This document shows, in pieces, positions 47,604-55,700 of a DNA stretch of 64,000 nucleotides. Origin of the DNA: Klenkia soli (GTDB lineage Bacteria > Actinomycetota > Actinomycetes > Mycobacteriales > Geodermatophilaceae); NCBI RefSeq assembly GCF_900103975.1, contig NZ_FNIR01000013.1:62001-126000 (forward strand). The letters are read 5' to 3'. How positions within the stretch are numbered: the stretch's first letter is position 1; the number at the start of each line of letters is the position of its first letter. A program made the position numbers and the translations under genes. Below the pieces are notes generated by a model, which made no database searches, was not told where the DNA came from, and saw nothing but the letters and a program-made list of their open reading frames with translations.

Positions 47604-48908
47604 GTGACCGACCTGCGCACCCGCCGCATCCACCCCGCCTGGTGGGTCGCGGCGGTGACCTTCCTGGCCCTGGTGGGGGCGGCGGCGTTCCGGGCCGTCC
47701 CCGGCGTGCTCATCGAGCCGCTGCAGGCCGAGTTCGGCTGGTCCACCTCGACCATCTCGGCCGCGGTCGGGCTGAACATGGCGCTCTACGGGTTGACCGC
47801 ACCGTTCGCCGCAGCCCTGATGGAGCGGTTCGGCATCCGGCGCGTGGTGGTCAGCGCGCTGCTGGTCGTCGCCCTCGGGTCCGGGCTGACGGTGTTCATG
47901 ACCGCGCCCTGGCAGCTGGTCCTGTGCTGGGGCCTGCTGGTCGGGCTGGGCACCGGCTCGATGGCGATGTCGCTGGTGGCCACGGTCACCGGCCGCTGGT
48001 TCGTAGCCCGCCGCGGGCTGGTGTCCGGCGTCCTCACCGCGGGCGGGGCGGCCGGTCAGCTGATCTTCCTGCCGGTGGTCGCCACCGTCTCCGCCGCGCA
48101 CGGGTGGCGCCCGGCGGCGCTGGGCACGACGGCGGCCGCGCTGGTCGTCGTCCCCTTCGTGGCCTGGTTCCTGCGGGACCGGCCCAGCGACGTCGGCGCC
48201 GTGCCGCTGGGCGGGACGGCGGCCGACGAGCCGCCCCGGGCGACCGGCAACGCCGCCCGCACCGCGCTGGCCGGGCTGGCGCTGGCCGCCCGCACCCGGG
48301 TGTTCTGGCTGCTGGCCGCCGGGTTCGCGATCTGCGGGGCAACGACGAACGGGCTGGTCCAGCCGCACTTCATCCCGGCCGCCCACGACCACGGCATGCC
48401 GGTGACCACGGCGGCCTCGTTGCTGGCGCTGGTCGGGTTGTTCGACATCGCCGGTACGATCGCCTCGGGCTGGCTCACCGACCGGGTCGACCCGCGGTTC
48501 CTGCTGCTGGCCTACTACGCGCTGCGCGGGTTGTCGCTGTTCCTGCTGCCGCCGCTGTTCGGGTCGGACCTGCAGGCCTCGATGATCGCGTTCATCGTGT
48601 TCTACGGCCTGGACTGGGTGGCCACCGTGCCGCCGACCCTGGCGCTGTGCCGGCAGCACTTCGGCGCCCGGGCGCCGGTGGTGTTCGGCTGGGTGTTCGC
48701 CAGCCACCAGGTCGGCGCCGCGATCGCGGCGTACTCCGCGGGGGTGGTGCGCGACGTCACCGGGACCTACGACGCCGCCTGGTACGGCGCCGCGCTGCTC
48801 TGCCTGGTCGCCGCCGGGTTGTCGATCTCGATCCGCCGGGTCCGGCCGGTGCAGCCGGCGCCGGCCGCCGAGGAGGCAGCCGCGGAGGACGCCGTCCTCC
48901 GCGGCTGA
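47604..48908 (+). CDS. MFS transporter, monocarboxylate/oxalate-formate-antiporter-like
   Basis: A 434-residue, 12-TM permease. Motifs: TM1 VAAVTFLALVGAAAFRAVPGVLIEPLQAEFGWS (the 'EFGWS' of OFA/MCT-like members), a motif-A-like MERFGIRRV, GWLTDRVDPR after TM8, and a central loop near residue 200. Substrates in this group are usually small carboxylates. GTG 47604 is preferred, with GATGCT 7 nt upstream; ATG 47592 is a 4-codon longer alternative. The divergent AraC regulator is its probable controller. Confidence 0.88.
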   Translation: MTDLRTRRIHPAWWVAAVTFLALVGAAAFRAVPGVLIEPLQAEFGWSTSTISAAVGLNMALYGLTAPFAAALMERFGIRRVVVSALLVVALGSGLTVFMTAPWQLVLCWGLLVGLGTGSMAMSLVATVTGRWFVARRGLVSGVLTAGGAAGQLIFLPVVATVSAAHGWRPAALGTTAAALVVVPFVAWFLRDRPSDVGAVPLGGTAADEPPRATGNAARTALAGLALAARTRVFWLLAAGFAICGATTNGLVQPHFIPAAHDHGMPVTTAASLLALVGLFDIAGTIASGWLTDRVDPRFLLLAYYALRGLSLFLLPPLFGSDLQASMIAFIVFYGLDWVATVPPTLALCRQHFGARAPVVFGWVFASHQVGAAIAAYSAGVVRDVTGTYDAAWYGAALLCLVAAGLSISIRRVRPVQPAPAAEEAAAEDAVLRG

Positions 48909-48911
48909 CGG

Positions 48912-49115
48912 TCAGCGGCGCCGGGCGTCACGCCTCGCGCCGCGCCGGCGGGAGTCCAGGAACTCCCCGCCCTTGCGCAGGCCCTTGGACAGCGAGGTCG
49001 GGCCGTTCTCGCGCTCGAGCGCGGTGCCGGCGCGCTGCAGCAGCTTGGCCACCAACGGGGCGGCCACGGTCAGCAGCAGCCAGGTGCGGATCCGTCGGGT
49101 GAGGAACAGCCACAT
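48912..49115 (-). CDS. Small basic membrane-anchored protein, function unknown
   Basis: A 67-residue protein with one hydrophobic segment (WLLLTVAAPLVAKLL, residues ~12-26) preceded by RRIR and followed by a positively charged tail ending in a dense Arg cluster (RRRGARRDARRR). It looks like a single-helix membrane protein with a cytoplasmic basic tail. GGAG is 11 nt before the ATG. Its stop lies 3 nt from the convergent MFS stop, inside a small palindrome (48904-48916). Confidence 0.6.
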   Translation of the reverse strand: MWLFLTRRIRTWLLLTVAAPLVAKLLQRAGTALERENGPTSLSKGLRKGGEFLDSRRRGARRDARRR

Positions 49116-49190
49116 GGGGGAGCACTCCAGGGGTCGAGGGGGACTCCGGGCGATGCTGCCGTCCCCGAGCCGATCCCGCCTGCCCGGACC

Positions 49191-49907
49191 TCACCAGGGG
49201 AGGGGACCGTCGTCGTTGGAGTAGGTGCCGGTCGGGCCGTCGTCCGGCAGCGTGGCCAGGCGGATCGGCGTGCGGGCCCCCTCCTCGGGGGTGCGGGTGC
49301 CGCGGTGCCCGTTGAGGTCGGTGGACACGAAGCCCGGGCAGCCCATGTTCACCAGGATCCCGGTGCCCTTCAGCTCCTTGGCGTACTGCACGGTCACCGC
49401 GTTGAGGTAGGTCTTGGACGGCGAGTAGGCCGCCGACAGGGGACCGGTCGTGCCGTCGTCCGCGCTCTGCAGCGTCAGCGACCCCACCCCGCTGGACACG
49501 TTCACGATCCGCGGGGACGGTGAGCGGCGCAGCAGCGGCAGCACCGCGTTGGTCAACCGGATCACGCCCCAGACGTTGACCTCCACCGCAGCGCGGACGG
49601 CGTTCATGTCCACCTCGCTGGGCGTCTGCACCCCGCCGCCGGTCACCCCGGCGTTGTTCACCAGCACGTCCAGCCCGCCCCGCTCCGCCAGCAGCGCCGC
49701 GGCGGCGGCCACGCTCGCGTCGTCGGTGACGTCCAGCGGGACGCCGAACGCGTCCACCCCGGCCTCCCGCAGCTGCGCCACCGCGGCCTCGCGGCGCTCG
49801 TCGTCCCGGGCGCCGACGCCCACGGCCCAGCCCAGCCGGCCCAGGCCGGCGGCGATCTCGTACCCGATGCCCTTGTTCGCGCCGGTGACCAGCGCTGTCG
49901 TCGTCAT
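49191..49907 (-). CDS. Short-chain dehydrogenase/reductase, carbonyl-reductase-like
   Basis: A 238-residue SDR. TGANKGIGYEIAAGL is the cofactor motif in the form typical of carbonyl reductases (TGANKGIG). DVLVNNAGV, the catalytic Ser in VNVSSGVGS, and Tyr-x-x-x-Lys in YSPSK are all intact. The C-terminus contains GCPGFVSTDLNGHRG, typical of this group. GGAGG lies 2 nt before the ATG. A LysR gene is divergent 95 bp away and probably controls it. Substrates may be quinones or reactive carbonyls. Confidence 0.9.
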   Translation of the reverse strand: MTTTALVTGANKGIGYEIAAGLGRLGWAVGVGARDDERREAAVAQLREAGVDAFGVPLDVTDDASVAAAAALLAERGGLDVLVNNAGVTGGGVQTPSEVDMNAVRAAVEVNVWGVIRLTNAVLPLLRRSPSPRIVNVSSGVGSLTLQSADDGTTGPLSAAYSPSKTYLNAVTVQYAKELKGTGILVNMGCPGFVSTDLNGHRGTRTPEEGARTPIRLATLPDDGPTGTYSNDDGPLPW

Positions 49908-50002
49908 GCCTCCAGGGTCGTCCTGGTCGGGCACCCCACGCCAACACCGATCGGGTGCGCACCGATGCTCCCCGGGTATGGATCGGCGTACCGTCGCGCG
50001 GC
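49908..50002. promoter_or_regulatory. SDR-LysR divergent region
   Basis: CACCGAT appears at 49945-49951 and 49960-49966 (15 bp apart); the first is part of a CACC-GATCG-GGTG palindrome. TACCGT at 49989-49994 stands 8 nt before the LysR GTG. These are candidate LysR sites by position; a clear T-N11-A box is not distinct. Confidence 0.4.
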
Positions 50003-50836
50003 GTGGAGACCCGGGAACTGCGGTACGTCGTCGCCGTCGCCGAGGAGCTGCACTTCGGGCGCGCGGCCCAGCGGCTGGGCATGGCGCAGCCGCCGCTGAG
50101 CCGGGCGATCCGCCAGGTCGAGCGCCGCCTCGGGACACCGTTGTTCGAGCGCACCAGCCGCGTCGTCCGGCTGACCGCGGCCGGTGAGGTGCTGCTGCGG
50201 GAGGGCCGGGCCGCGCTGGCCGCCGTGGAGGCCGCCGAGCGGCGCACCAGGCGGGCGGCCCCGGCTGCCGGGCAGGCCGGCGTCGTGCTGGTCACCAAGG
50301 CCGGCGCGTCGGCCGAGCTGCTGGCCAAGCTGCTGGACGCCCACGCCGCCGAGCCCGATGCCGTCCCGGTCGAGGTGCTGCTGTGCGGCATCGGCGAGCA
50401 GGAGCCGATGCTGCGCGACGGCCGGGCCGACGTCGCCCTGCTGCACCGGCCCTTCGACGTGACCGCGGGGCTGGACACCGAGGAGCTCGGCACCGAGGGC
50501 CAGGTCGCGGTGCTCCCGGCCGGGCACCCGCTCACCGGGCGCGCCGACGTCCTGCTGGCCGACCTCGACCACCTGCCCGGGTTGCCGGCCGCACGGTGGC
50601 CCGACGAGCCGGACGGGCCCGGGCCGCGGATCCGCGACCACGCCCAGCTGCTGCAGCTCGTCGCGCTGGGCCGCACGTTCGCCGTGCTGCCCGAGTCGGT
50701 CCGCACCCAGCTGCCGGAGGGGCTGACCGCGGTGCCCGTCCGGGATGCCCCGCAGGTCACCACGGTCATCGCCTGGCCGCCGCACAGCCGGTCGCCCGCC
50801 GTCGCGGGCCTGGTCCGCACCGCCCTGCGGCTCTAG
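50003..50836 (+). CDS. LysR-family transcriptional regulator
   Basis: A 277-residue regulator. The N-terminal helix-turn-helix is canonical: TRELRYVVAVAEELHFGRAAQRLGMAQPPLSRAIRQVERRLG, with FERTSRVVRLTAAG following. The effector domain runs from about residue 85 to the end. The GTG at 50003 gives the usual start; a longer frame upstream crosses the promoter. It is divergent from the SDR gene, its likely target. Its TAG stop overlaps the TAG of the convergent alpha/beta hydrolase at a shared CTAG (50833-50836). Confidence 0.92.
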   Translation: METRELRYVVAVAEELHFGRAAQRLGMAQPPLSRAIRQVERRLGTPLFERTSRVVRLTAAGEVLLREGRAALAAVEAAERRTRRAAPAAGQAGVVLVTKAGASAELLAKLLDAHAAEPDAVPVEVLLCGIGEQEPMLRDGRADVALLHRPFDVTAGLDTEELGTEGQVAVLPAGHPLTGRADVLLADLDHLPGLPAARWPDEPDGPGPRIRDHAQLLQLVALGRTFAVLPESVRTQLPEGLTAVPVRDAPQVTTVIAWPPHSRSPAVAGLVRTALRL

Positions 50837-51618
50837 CTGCCCTCGACGACGGACCACACGAGCCCGGCCAGCCGGTCGGGGGTCTCCAGCTGCGGCAGGT
50901 GCCCGGCGTCGCCGATGACCTCGAGCCGGGCACCGGGGATGGCCCGGGCGTAGGCCTCCCCGTGGCTCGGGCCGACCACCCGGTCGGCGGCGCCCCAGAC
51001 GACGAGCACCGGCCGGTCGACGGCCGGGAGCCGGTCGAGCAGGGTGGGATCGGCCATCGTCGTCCCGCCGTAGGCCAGCAGCGCCGCGCGGTTGCCCGCC
51101 ATCGCCTCCCGGGCCGCCGCGGGCAGGGTGTCGACGTCGAGCCGGAAGCGGTCGGGGTCGGCGTAGCTGAGATCGGTGACCTGGTCCATGGTCAGCGAGA
51201 AGAAGTCGACGACCGGGTCGGTGTCGCTGGCCAGGCCGACCGCGTCGACGAGGACCACACCGCCGACCCGGGGGTCGGCCAGCAGGGCCATCTCGGCGGC
51301 GGTCCAGCCGCCGATCGAGTTGCCCACGACGGTGATGCCGGTGAGGTCGAGCTCGCCGAGCAGGGCCACGTACAGCGCAGCCAGGTCGGCGATCGAGTCC
51401 AGGCCCACGGGGCGGGGCGTGCCGCTGAAGCCGGGGTGGGTGGGGGTCAGGACGCGGGCGGGCCGGGTGCCGGCCAGCAGCTCGGCGAACCCGGCCACGG
51501 ACTGCGGGCCGGCACCGCCGTGCAGGAGGAGGACCGGGCGGCCCGAGCCCTGCTCGGCGAGCGTGACCGGTACGGGGCCGGCGGCGGTGGGGACGGTGAC
51601 GGTGGTCGTGGTGGGCAC
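50833..51618 (-). CDS. Alpha/beta-fold hydrolase
   Basis: A 261-residue hydrolase. The oxyanion region is LLLHGGAGPQS, the nucleophile lies in GNSIGGW (GxSxG), the acid in VVWGAADRVV, and the catalytic His in GDAGHLPQLE. It resembles haloperoxidase/C-C hydrolase-type enzymes, with substrate unknown. GTG 51618 is chosen because GAGGAGG lies 4 nt upstream; a longer frame to 51678 would run through the MarR sites. The adjacent MarR protein probably represses it. Its stop shares CTAG with the LysR gene. Confidence 0.9.
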   Translation of the reverse strand: MPTTTTVTVPTAAGPVPVTLAEQGSGRPVLLLHGGAGPQSVAGFAELLAGTRPARVLTPTHPGFSGTPRPVGLDSIADLAALYVALLGELDLTGITVVGNSIGGWTAAEMALLADPRVGGVVLVDAVGLASDTDPVVDFFSLTMDQVTDLSYADPDRFRLDVDTLPAAAREAMAGNRAALLAYGGTTMADPTLLDRLPAVDRPVLVVWGAADRVVGPSHGEAYARAIPGARLEVIGDAGHLPQLETPDRLAGLVWSVVEGS

Positions 51619-51643
51619 GGGGCCTCCTCGGGTCGGTGGCTTC

Positions 51644-51684
51644 ATCAACATGTTGACCGTACGCCTCATGGTCAACATGTTGAT
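51644..51684. promoter_or_regulatory. Two TCAACATGTTGA palindromes, MarR operator
   Basis: The perfect 12-bp palindrome occurs at 51645-51656 and 51672-51683, centres 27 bp apart; with flanks the two boxes are 15-bp reverse complements (51644-51658, 51670-51684). On the minus strand TTGACC and CATGTT inside the boxes can serve as -35 and -10 (17-bp spacing) for the hydrolase. On the plus strand the second box abuts TACAGT (51684-51689), 6 nt before the MarR ATG. Binding would block both promoters. Confidence 0.75.
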
Positions 51685-51695
51685 ACAGTGACCGC

Positions 51696-52103
51696 ATGAC
51701 CCGGTCGGTGCAGGACGTCGCGCTGTCGATCAAGCGGGTGCAGAGCCGGCACCACCGCACGCTCGACGCCGCGCTGACCTCGCTAGGCCTCAGCCTGGTG
51801 CAGTGGGACGCCCTCCGGCACCTGGACCGCAACCCCGACGCCTCCCTGCACGACCTGGCCCAGCTGACCTTCCAGAGCGACCAGGCGTTCGGCACGCTCA
51901 CGCAGCGGTTGACCGACCGCGGTCTGGTCGAGCGGGTGCCCGGTCCCGGCCGGGCGGTCCGGCTGGTCATGACCGACCGGGGACGCGATGCCCTCATCCG
52001 GGCGGCGGGCGTCGTCGACGGGGTGCTCGCCGAGTCCTTCGCCGGGCTCACGCCCCGCCAGGTCGACCAGCTCGGCGAGCTCGTCGAGCGCCTGCTCCGC
52101 TAG
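51696..52103 (+). CDS. MarR-family transcriptional regulator
   Basis: A 135-residue winged-helix repressor. The order fits MarR: SIKRVQSRHHRTLDAALTSLGLSLVQWDALRHL, then LHDLAQLTFQSDQAFGTLTQRLTDRGLVER (recognition helix), the wing GPGRAVRLVMTDRG, and a C-terminal dimer helix. It is expected to bind the two palindromes upstream, repressing itself and the divergent hydrolase until a small phenolic-type ligand binds. Its TAG stop shares CTAG with the convergent SDR (52100-52103). Confidence 0.93.
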   Translation: MTRSVQDVALSIKRVQSRHHRTLDAALTSLGLSLVQWDALRHLDRNPDASLHDLAQLTFQSDQAFGTLTQRLTDRGLVERVPGPGRAVRLVMTDRGRDALIRAAGVVDGVLAESFAGLTPRQVDQLGELVERLLR

Positions 52104-52957
52104 GACGGTCCGATCCCCGCGCCCCAACGGTCGGGGTGGCGGGGTTGCTGCACGTCGGCGGTCAGCGCGGCGGCGAAGGCGTCGTCGGTCCAGTCGGGCT
52201 GCTCCCAGGTCGCCGCCGGGGCCGGGTGGGTCCAGACCGACAGCTGCGACCCGTCGAAGGACAGCACCTGGCCGTGCAGGTGCGCCGCCCGCGCCGAGGC
52301 CAGGAACACCACCACCGGCGCCACGGTCTCCGGGGGCGGGAACACCAGCGCGTGGCCGACGTCCCCGGCCTCGAACACCGCCGTCATGTCCGTGCGGGCG
52401 ACCGGCGCCAGCGCGTTCACCCGGATGCCGCGCCGGTGCAGCTCGAGGTCCATCGCCCGGGTCAACCCGACCACGCCGGCCTTGGCCGCGGCGTAGTTGG
52501 TCTGCCCGGCGGTGCCGAACAGCCCGGACCCCGATGTCACGTGCAGCACCGCGCCGCCGGTGCCCCGCATCGCCCGGACGGCGGCCCGGCTGCAGTCCCA
52601 GGTGCCGCGCAGGTTCACCGCCAGGACCTCGTCGAACTCCGCGTCGGACATCCGGGCCAGCGACCGGTCCCGGGTGACCCCGGCATTCGTGACCACCATC
52701 CCGACCGAGCCGAACGCCTGCACGCAGGTGTCGACCAGCCGGTCCCCGGTGCCGGGCTCGGCGACCGAGCCGGCGCAGCCGACCGCGCTGCCGCCCCCGG
52801 CGGCGATCTCCTCGACCACCGCGGCGGTGCGGTCCGCGTCGGTGCCGTTGACCACCACCCGCGCGCCGGCCGCGGCCAGCCCCTGCGCGAACGCCCGGCC
52901 CAGGCCGCGGGTGGAGCCGGTCACCACGACCGGGAGGCCGGCGAGGTCGGTGCTCAC
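52100..52957 (-). CDS. Short-chain dehydrogenase/reductase with C-terminal extension
   Basis: A 285-residue SDR of the FabG/3-hydroxyacyl-CoA dehydrogenase-like type: TGSTRGLGRAFAQGL, VVTNAGVTRD, the catalytic Ser in HVTSGSG and Tyr-x-x-x-Lys in NYAAAK. A ~45-residue C-terminal extension after FDGSQLSVW (Trp/Pro-rich, WEQPDW and DRWG) is longer than in FabG and may complete the active site or oligomer. The GTG overlaps the tandem-TetR stop (GTGA). It probably handles a CoA-linked or cyclic alcohol made by the neighbouring acyl-CoA genes. Confidence 0.9.
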   Translation of the reverse strand: MSTDLAGLPVVVTGSTRGLGRAFAQGLAAAGARVVVNGTDADRTAAVVEEIAAGGGSAVGCAGSVAEPGTGDRLVDTCVQAFGSVGMVVTNAGVTRDRSLARMSDAEFDEVLAVNLRGTWDCSRAAVRAMRGTGGAVLHVTSGSGLFGTAGQTNYAAAKAGVVGLTRAMDLELHRRGIRVNALAPVARTDMTAVFEAGDVGHALVFPPPETVAPVVVFLASARAAHLHGQVLSFDGSQLSVWTHPAPAATWEQPDWTDDAFAAALTADVQQPRHPDRWGAGIGPS

Positions 52958-54126
52958 CGGTCCACCACGGGGGTGTCCAGCACGGCCTGCACGGTCGCCC
53001 GCAGCGCCGTCGGGGTGTCCGGGTGCTCGTGCCACCGGCCCAGCCGGACGACGTCCTGCACCACCGCCCGCGCGGCGTGCACCAGCACCAACGCCTGGTC
53101 GGCGGGCAGCTCGGGCCGTGCCCGGGACAGCGCGACCAGCCAGGCGGTGACGTCGGCGGCCAGCGCCTGGCGCACCCGCCGGGCGGCCTCGGGGGGCAGG
53201 TTCTTGGCCTCCAGCACGTAGACGGCGAACAGCAGCCGGTCGGCCAGGCCCAGCTCCACGTAGCCCGCGACCAGGTCGTCCAGGTCGTCCAGGTCGGCGG
53301 GGGAGGTGTGCCGCGCGGTGAGCCGGTCGCCCGCGGCGCTGAACGCAGCGACCAGCAGGTCGGCCTTGGTGGGGTACCAGTGGTAGATGCTCGGCCCGGC
53401 CATCCCGAGCTCGGCCGCGATGTCGTCCAGGCTCACGGCCTGGTACCCGCGGGCGGCGAAGAGCCCGACGGCGGTGTCCAGCAGCTGCTCGCTGCGCCCG
53501 CCGGGCGCCGGGCGAGCGGGTGCGTCCGACCGTCCACCGGTGGCCCAGCGGGCCCGGGACGCCGCCAGCGCCGCCGCGGCGAGCACGGCGCCGTGCCGGG
53601 CGGGGTCGGGTTCCCGGCGGTGCGTCGAGGGGCTGGCCAGGACGGCGAGGGCGCCGGTGGCGCAGAACCGCGCCTGGGTGCCGGTCAGCGCGGGACGGTC
53701 CCGGGCGATCGCTGCGGTGAACCTGCGGGCCAGCGCGCCGAACCGGCGGTCCAGCGCGGCGCGGCGGTCGGCGTCGACGTGCCGCAGCTCCCGCTGCAGC
53801 AGCACCCACAGGTCGTGCTCGGCGACGGCGGCGCCGGCCATGACGTCCAGGAATGCGTCCAGCGGCACCTCCGGCGCGCGGGCGAGGGCCTCCTCCACGA
53901 CGTCCAGCGCGCCGCCGACCGCGGCGGCCAGCAGCTCCTGCTTGTCGGCGTAGTGCCGGTAGAGCGCCGGCGCGGTGATGCCCACCGCGCCGGCGACGTC
54001 GGCCATCGACACCTGGTGGAACCCGCGCAGCCGGAACAGCCGACCGGCCGCGTCGGCGAGCTGGGCCCGCCGCTGGGCGGTGGGCAGCCGGGTGCGGGGG
54101 GCGGACCCGGAGAGCGGGCGGGTCAC
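52954..54126 (-). CDS. Tandem TetR regulator (two TetR repressors in one chain)
   Basis: A 390-residue protein containing two complete TetR units. Unit 1 (about 1-195) has the helix-turn-helix RLFRLRGFHQVSMADVAGAVGITAPALYRHYADKQELL. Unit 2 (about 205-390) has LFAARGYQAVSLDDIAAELGMAGPSIYHWYPTKADLL, with Met242 in its recognition region. Each is followed by its own ligand-binding helices. A single polypeptide would act as an intramolecular pseudodimer, able to bind asymmetric operators. GGAGGA lies 4 nt before the GTG. It sits between an acyl-CoA ligase and an SDR, so an acyl-CoA ligand is likely. Confidence 0.88.
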   Translation of the reverse strand: MTRPLSGSAPRTRLPTAQRRAQLADAAGRLFRLRGFHQVSMADVAGAVGITAPALYRHYADKQELLAAAVGGALDVVEEALARAPEVPLDAFLDVMAGAAVAEHDLWVLLQRELRHVDADRRAALDRRFGALARRFTAAIARDRPALTGTQARFCATGALAVLASPSTHRREPDPARHGAVLAAAALAASRARWATGGRSDAPARPAPGGRSEQLLDTAVGLFAARGYQAVSLDDIAAELGMAGPSIYHWYPTKADLLVAAFSAAGDRLTARHTSPADLDDLDDLVAGYVELGLADRLLFAVYVLEAKNLPPEAARRVRQALAADVTAWLVALSRARPELPADQALVLVHAARAVVQDVVRLGRWHEHPDTPTALRATVQAVLDTPVVDR

Positions 54127-54149
54127 CGGGTCCTCCTCCTCTGCACGGG

Positions 54150-55700
54150 TCAGCCCAGCTCGCGCAGCCGGTGCTTCTGGATCTTGCCGCTGGCGGTCGC
54201 CGGCAGCGCCGGGACCACGGTCCAGTGCGTCGGGAACTTGGCCCGGGCCATGCGGACCGACTCCAGGTGCTCGATCATCCGCTCGGGCCCGGCCCACTCC
54301 GCGCCGGGGGCGAGCACCAGCCAGGCGCCGACCGCCTCGCCGAGCCGCTCGTCCGGGACGGCGGTGACCGCGACCGCCGCCACGTCGGGGTGCGCGGCCA
54401 GCGCGGACTCGATGTCCAGGGTGGAGAACTTCTCCCCGCCCCGGTTGACGATGTCCTTCAGGCGCCCCGACATGCGCACCCAGCCCTCGGCGTCGACCAC
54501 GCCCACGTCGCCGGGGTAGAACCAGCCCTCGTCGTCCAGCTGCTCGGCGGTGCGCTGCGGGTCGGTGTACCGGGTGAGCAGCTGGGGCCCGCGGATGCGC
54601 AGCTCGCCCTCCTCGCCGGCCGGCAGCGCGGTGCGGTCCGGGCCGACGGCCTCGATCGCCATGCCGGGCAGCACCTTGCCGTCCCACAGCGAACGGCGCT
54701 CGACCGGGGCGTCCTCGGGGGCGGCCGCGCAGACGCCGGCGGTCTCGGTCATGCCGTAGCAGCGCATCGCCCGCACGCCGACCGCCTCGGCGCGCTGCAC
54801 GACCACCGGCGGGATGGCCGCCCCGGCGCAGGCGTAGAGGTCCAGCCGGTGCCCGACCCCCGCGCCGGCCTCGTAGCGCTGCACCAGGTCGGCGAGGAAG
54901 AGCGTGGCGCCCATCGCCAGGGTGGCGCCCTCGCGCTCGATCACCTCGACCGCCTCGTCGGGCTTCCAGGCCGGCATGATCACCGACCGCGCCCCGAGGA
55001 AGGCCGGGAAGACGACGCCGGCGACGAAGCCGCCCAGGTGCGACAGGGGGGTGGCGCACAGCACCACGCAGCTCTCGTCGACGTCCAGCGCGACCTGGAA
55101 GTTGCGCAGGTGGGCGAGCAGGGCCGCGCTGGACAGCAGGGCGCCCTTGGGTGCCGACGTCGTCCCCGAGGTGTAGAGCAGCAGGGTCGGCTCCTCGGCG
55201 TCCAGCGGCTCGGGCAGCTCGGTGCCCGGCACCTCGCCGGTGGCCGGCAGCGCCGACCAGCCCTCGCGGGTGCCGCCCACCAGGTACCGGACGGCGGGTT
55301 CGTGCCCCAGGTCGGCGAGGATCGCGTCGGTCTCCTCGGCCGGCCGGCGCGGCCCCAGCTCGGCGGCCACGGCGACCACGGCCGGCCGGGCGTCGTCGAG
55401 GATCTGGGCCATCTCGTGCTCGCGGTAGATCGGGATGACCGGCATGTCGACCGCCCCGATCCGGAAGGCCGCGACCTGCAGCGCGAGGGCCTCCAGGCAG
55501 TTGGGCAGCTGCACCATGACCCGGTCGCCGCGCTGCACGCCGCGGCGCACCAGGTCGGCGGCCACGGTGCGCACCCAGGCGTCGAACTCGCCGTAGGTCA
55601 CCCGACGGTCGCCGAACACGAACAGCTCGCGGTCCGGGGTGCGGGCGGCCTGCCCGGAGAGCAGGTACCCGATGCGGGGGTCGTGGTCGGTGGTCGTCAT
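54150..55700 (-). CDS. Acyl-CoA synthetase (AMP-forming ligase, FadD-like)
   Basis: A 516-residue adenylate-forming enzyme that activates a carboxylic acid to its CoA thioester. The phosphate loop LLLYTSGTTSAPKGAL, the aromatic-adenine motif YGMTET, GWFYPGDVG, the hinge RMSGRLKDIVNRGGEK, and the catalytic lysine in TASGKIQKHRL are all present. It resembles cyclohexanecarboxylate/medium-chain CoA ligases, but substrate assignment is weak. The ATG overlaps the SnoaL-like stop (ATGA partner), and 23 nt separate it from the TetR gene. Confidence 0.93.
   Translation of the reverse strand: MTTTDHDPRIGYLLSGQAARTPDRELFVFGDRRVTYGEFDAWVRTVAADLVRRGVQRGDRVMVQLPNCLEALALQVAAFRIGAVDMPVIPIYREHEMAQILDDARPAVVAVAAELGPRRPAEETDAILADLGHEPAVRYLVGGTREGWSALPATGEVPGTELPEPLDAEEPTLLLYTSGTTSAPKGALLSSAALLAHLRNFQVALDVDESCVVLCATPLSHLGGFVAGVVFPAFLGARSVIMPAWKPDEAVEVIEREGATLAMGATLFLADLVQRYEAGAGVGHRLDLYACAGAAIPPVVVQRAEAVGVRAMRCYGMTETAGVCAAAPEDAPVERRSLWDGKVLPGMAIEAVGPDRTALPAGEEGELRIRGPQLLTRYTDPQRTAEQLDDEGWFYPGDVGVVDAEGWVRMSGRLKDIVNRGGEKFSTLDIESALAAHPDVAAVAVTAVPDERLGEAVGAWLVLAPGAEWAGPERMIEHLESVRMARAKFPTHWTVVPALPATASGKIQKHRLRELG

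Noticed and set aside
50833-51678. Longer start (51678) for the alpha/beta hydrolase
   Set aside because: It would place the MarR palindromes inside the coding region; GTG 51618 has a strong GAGGAGG site.
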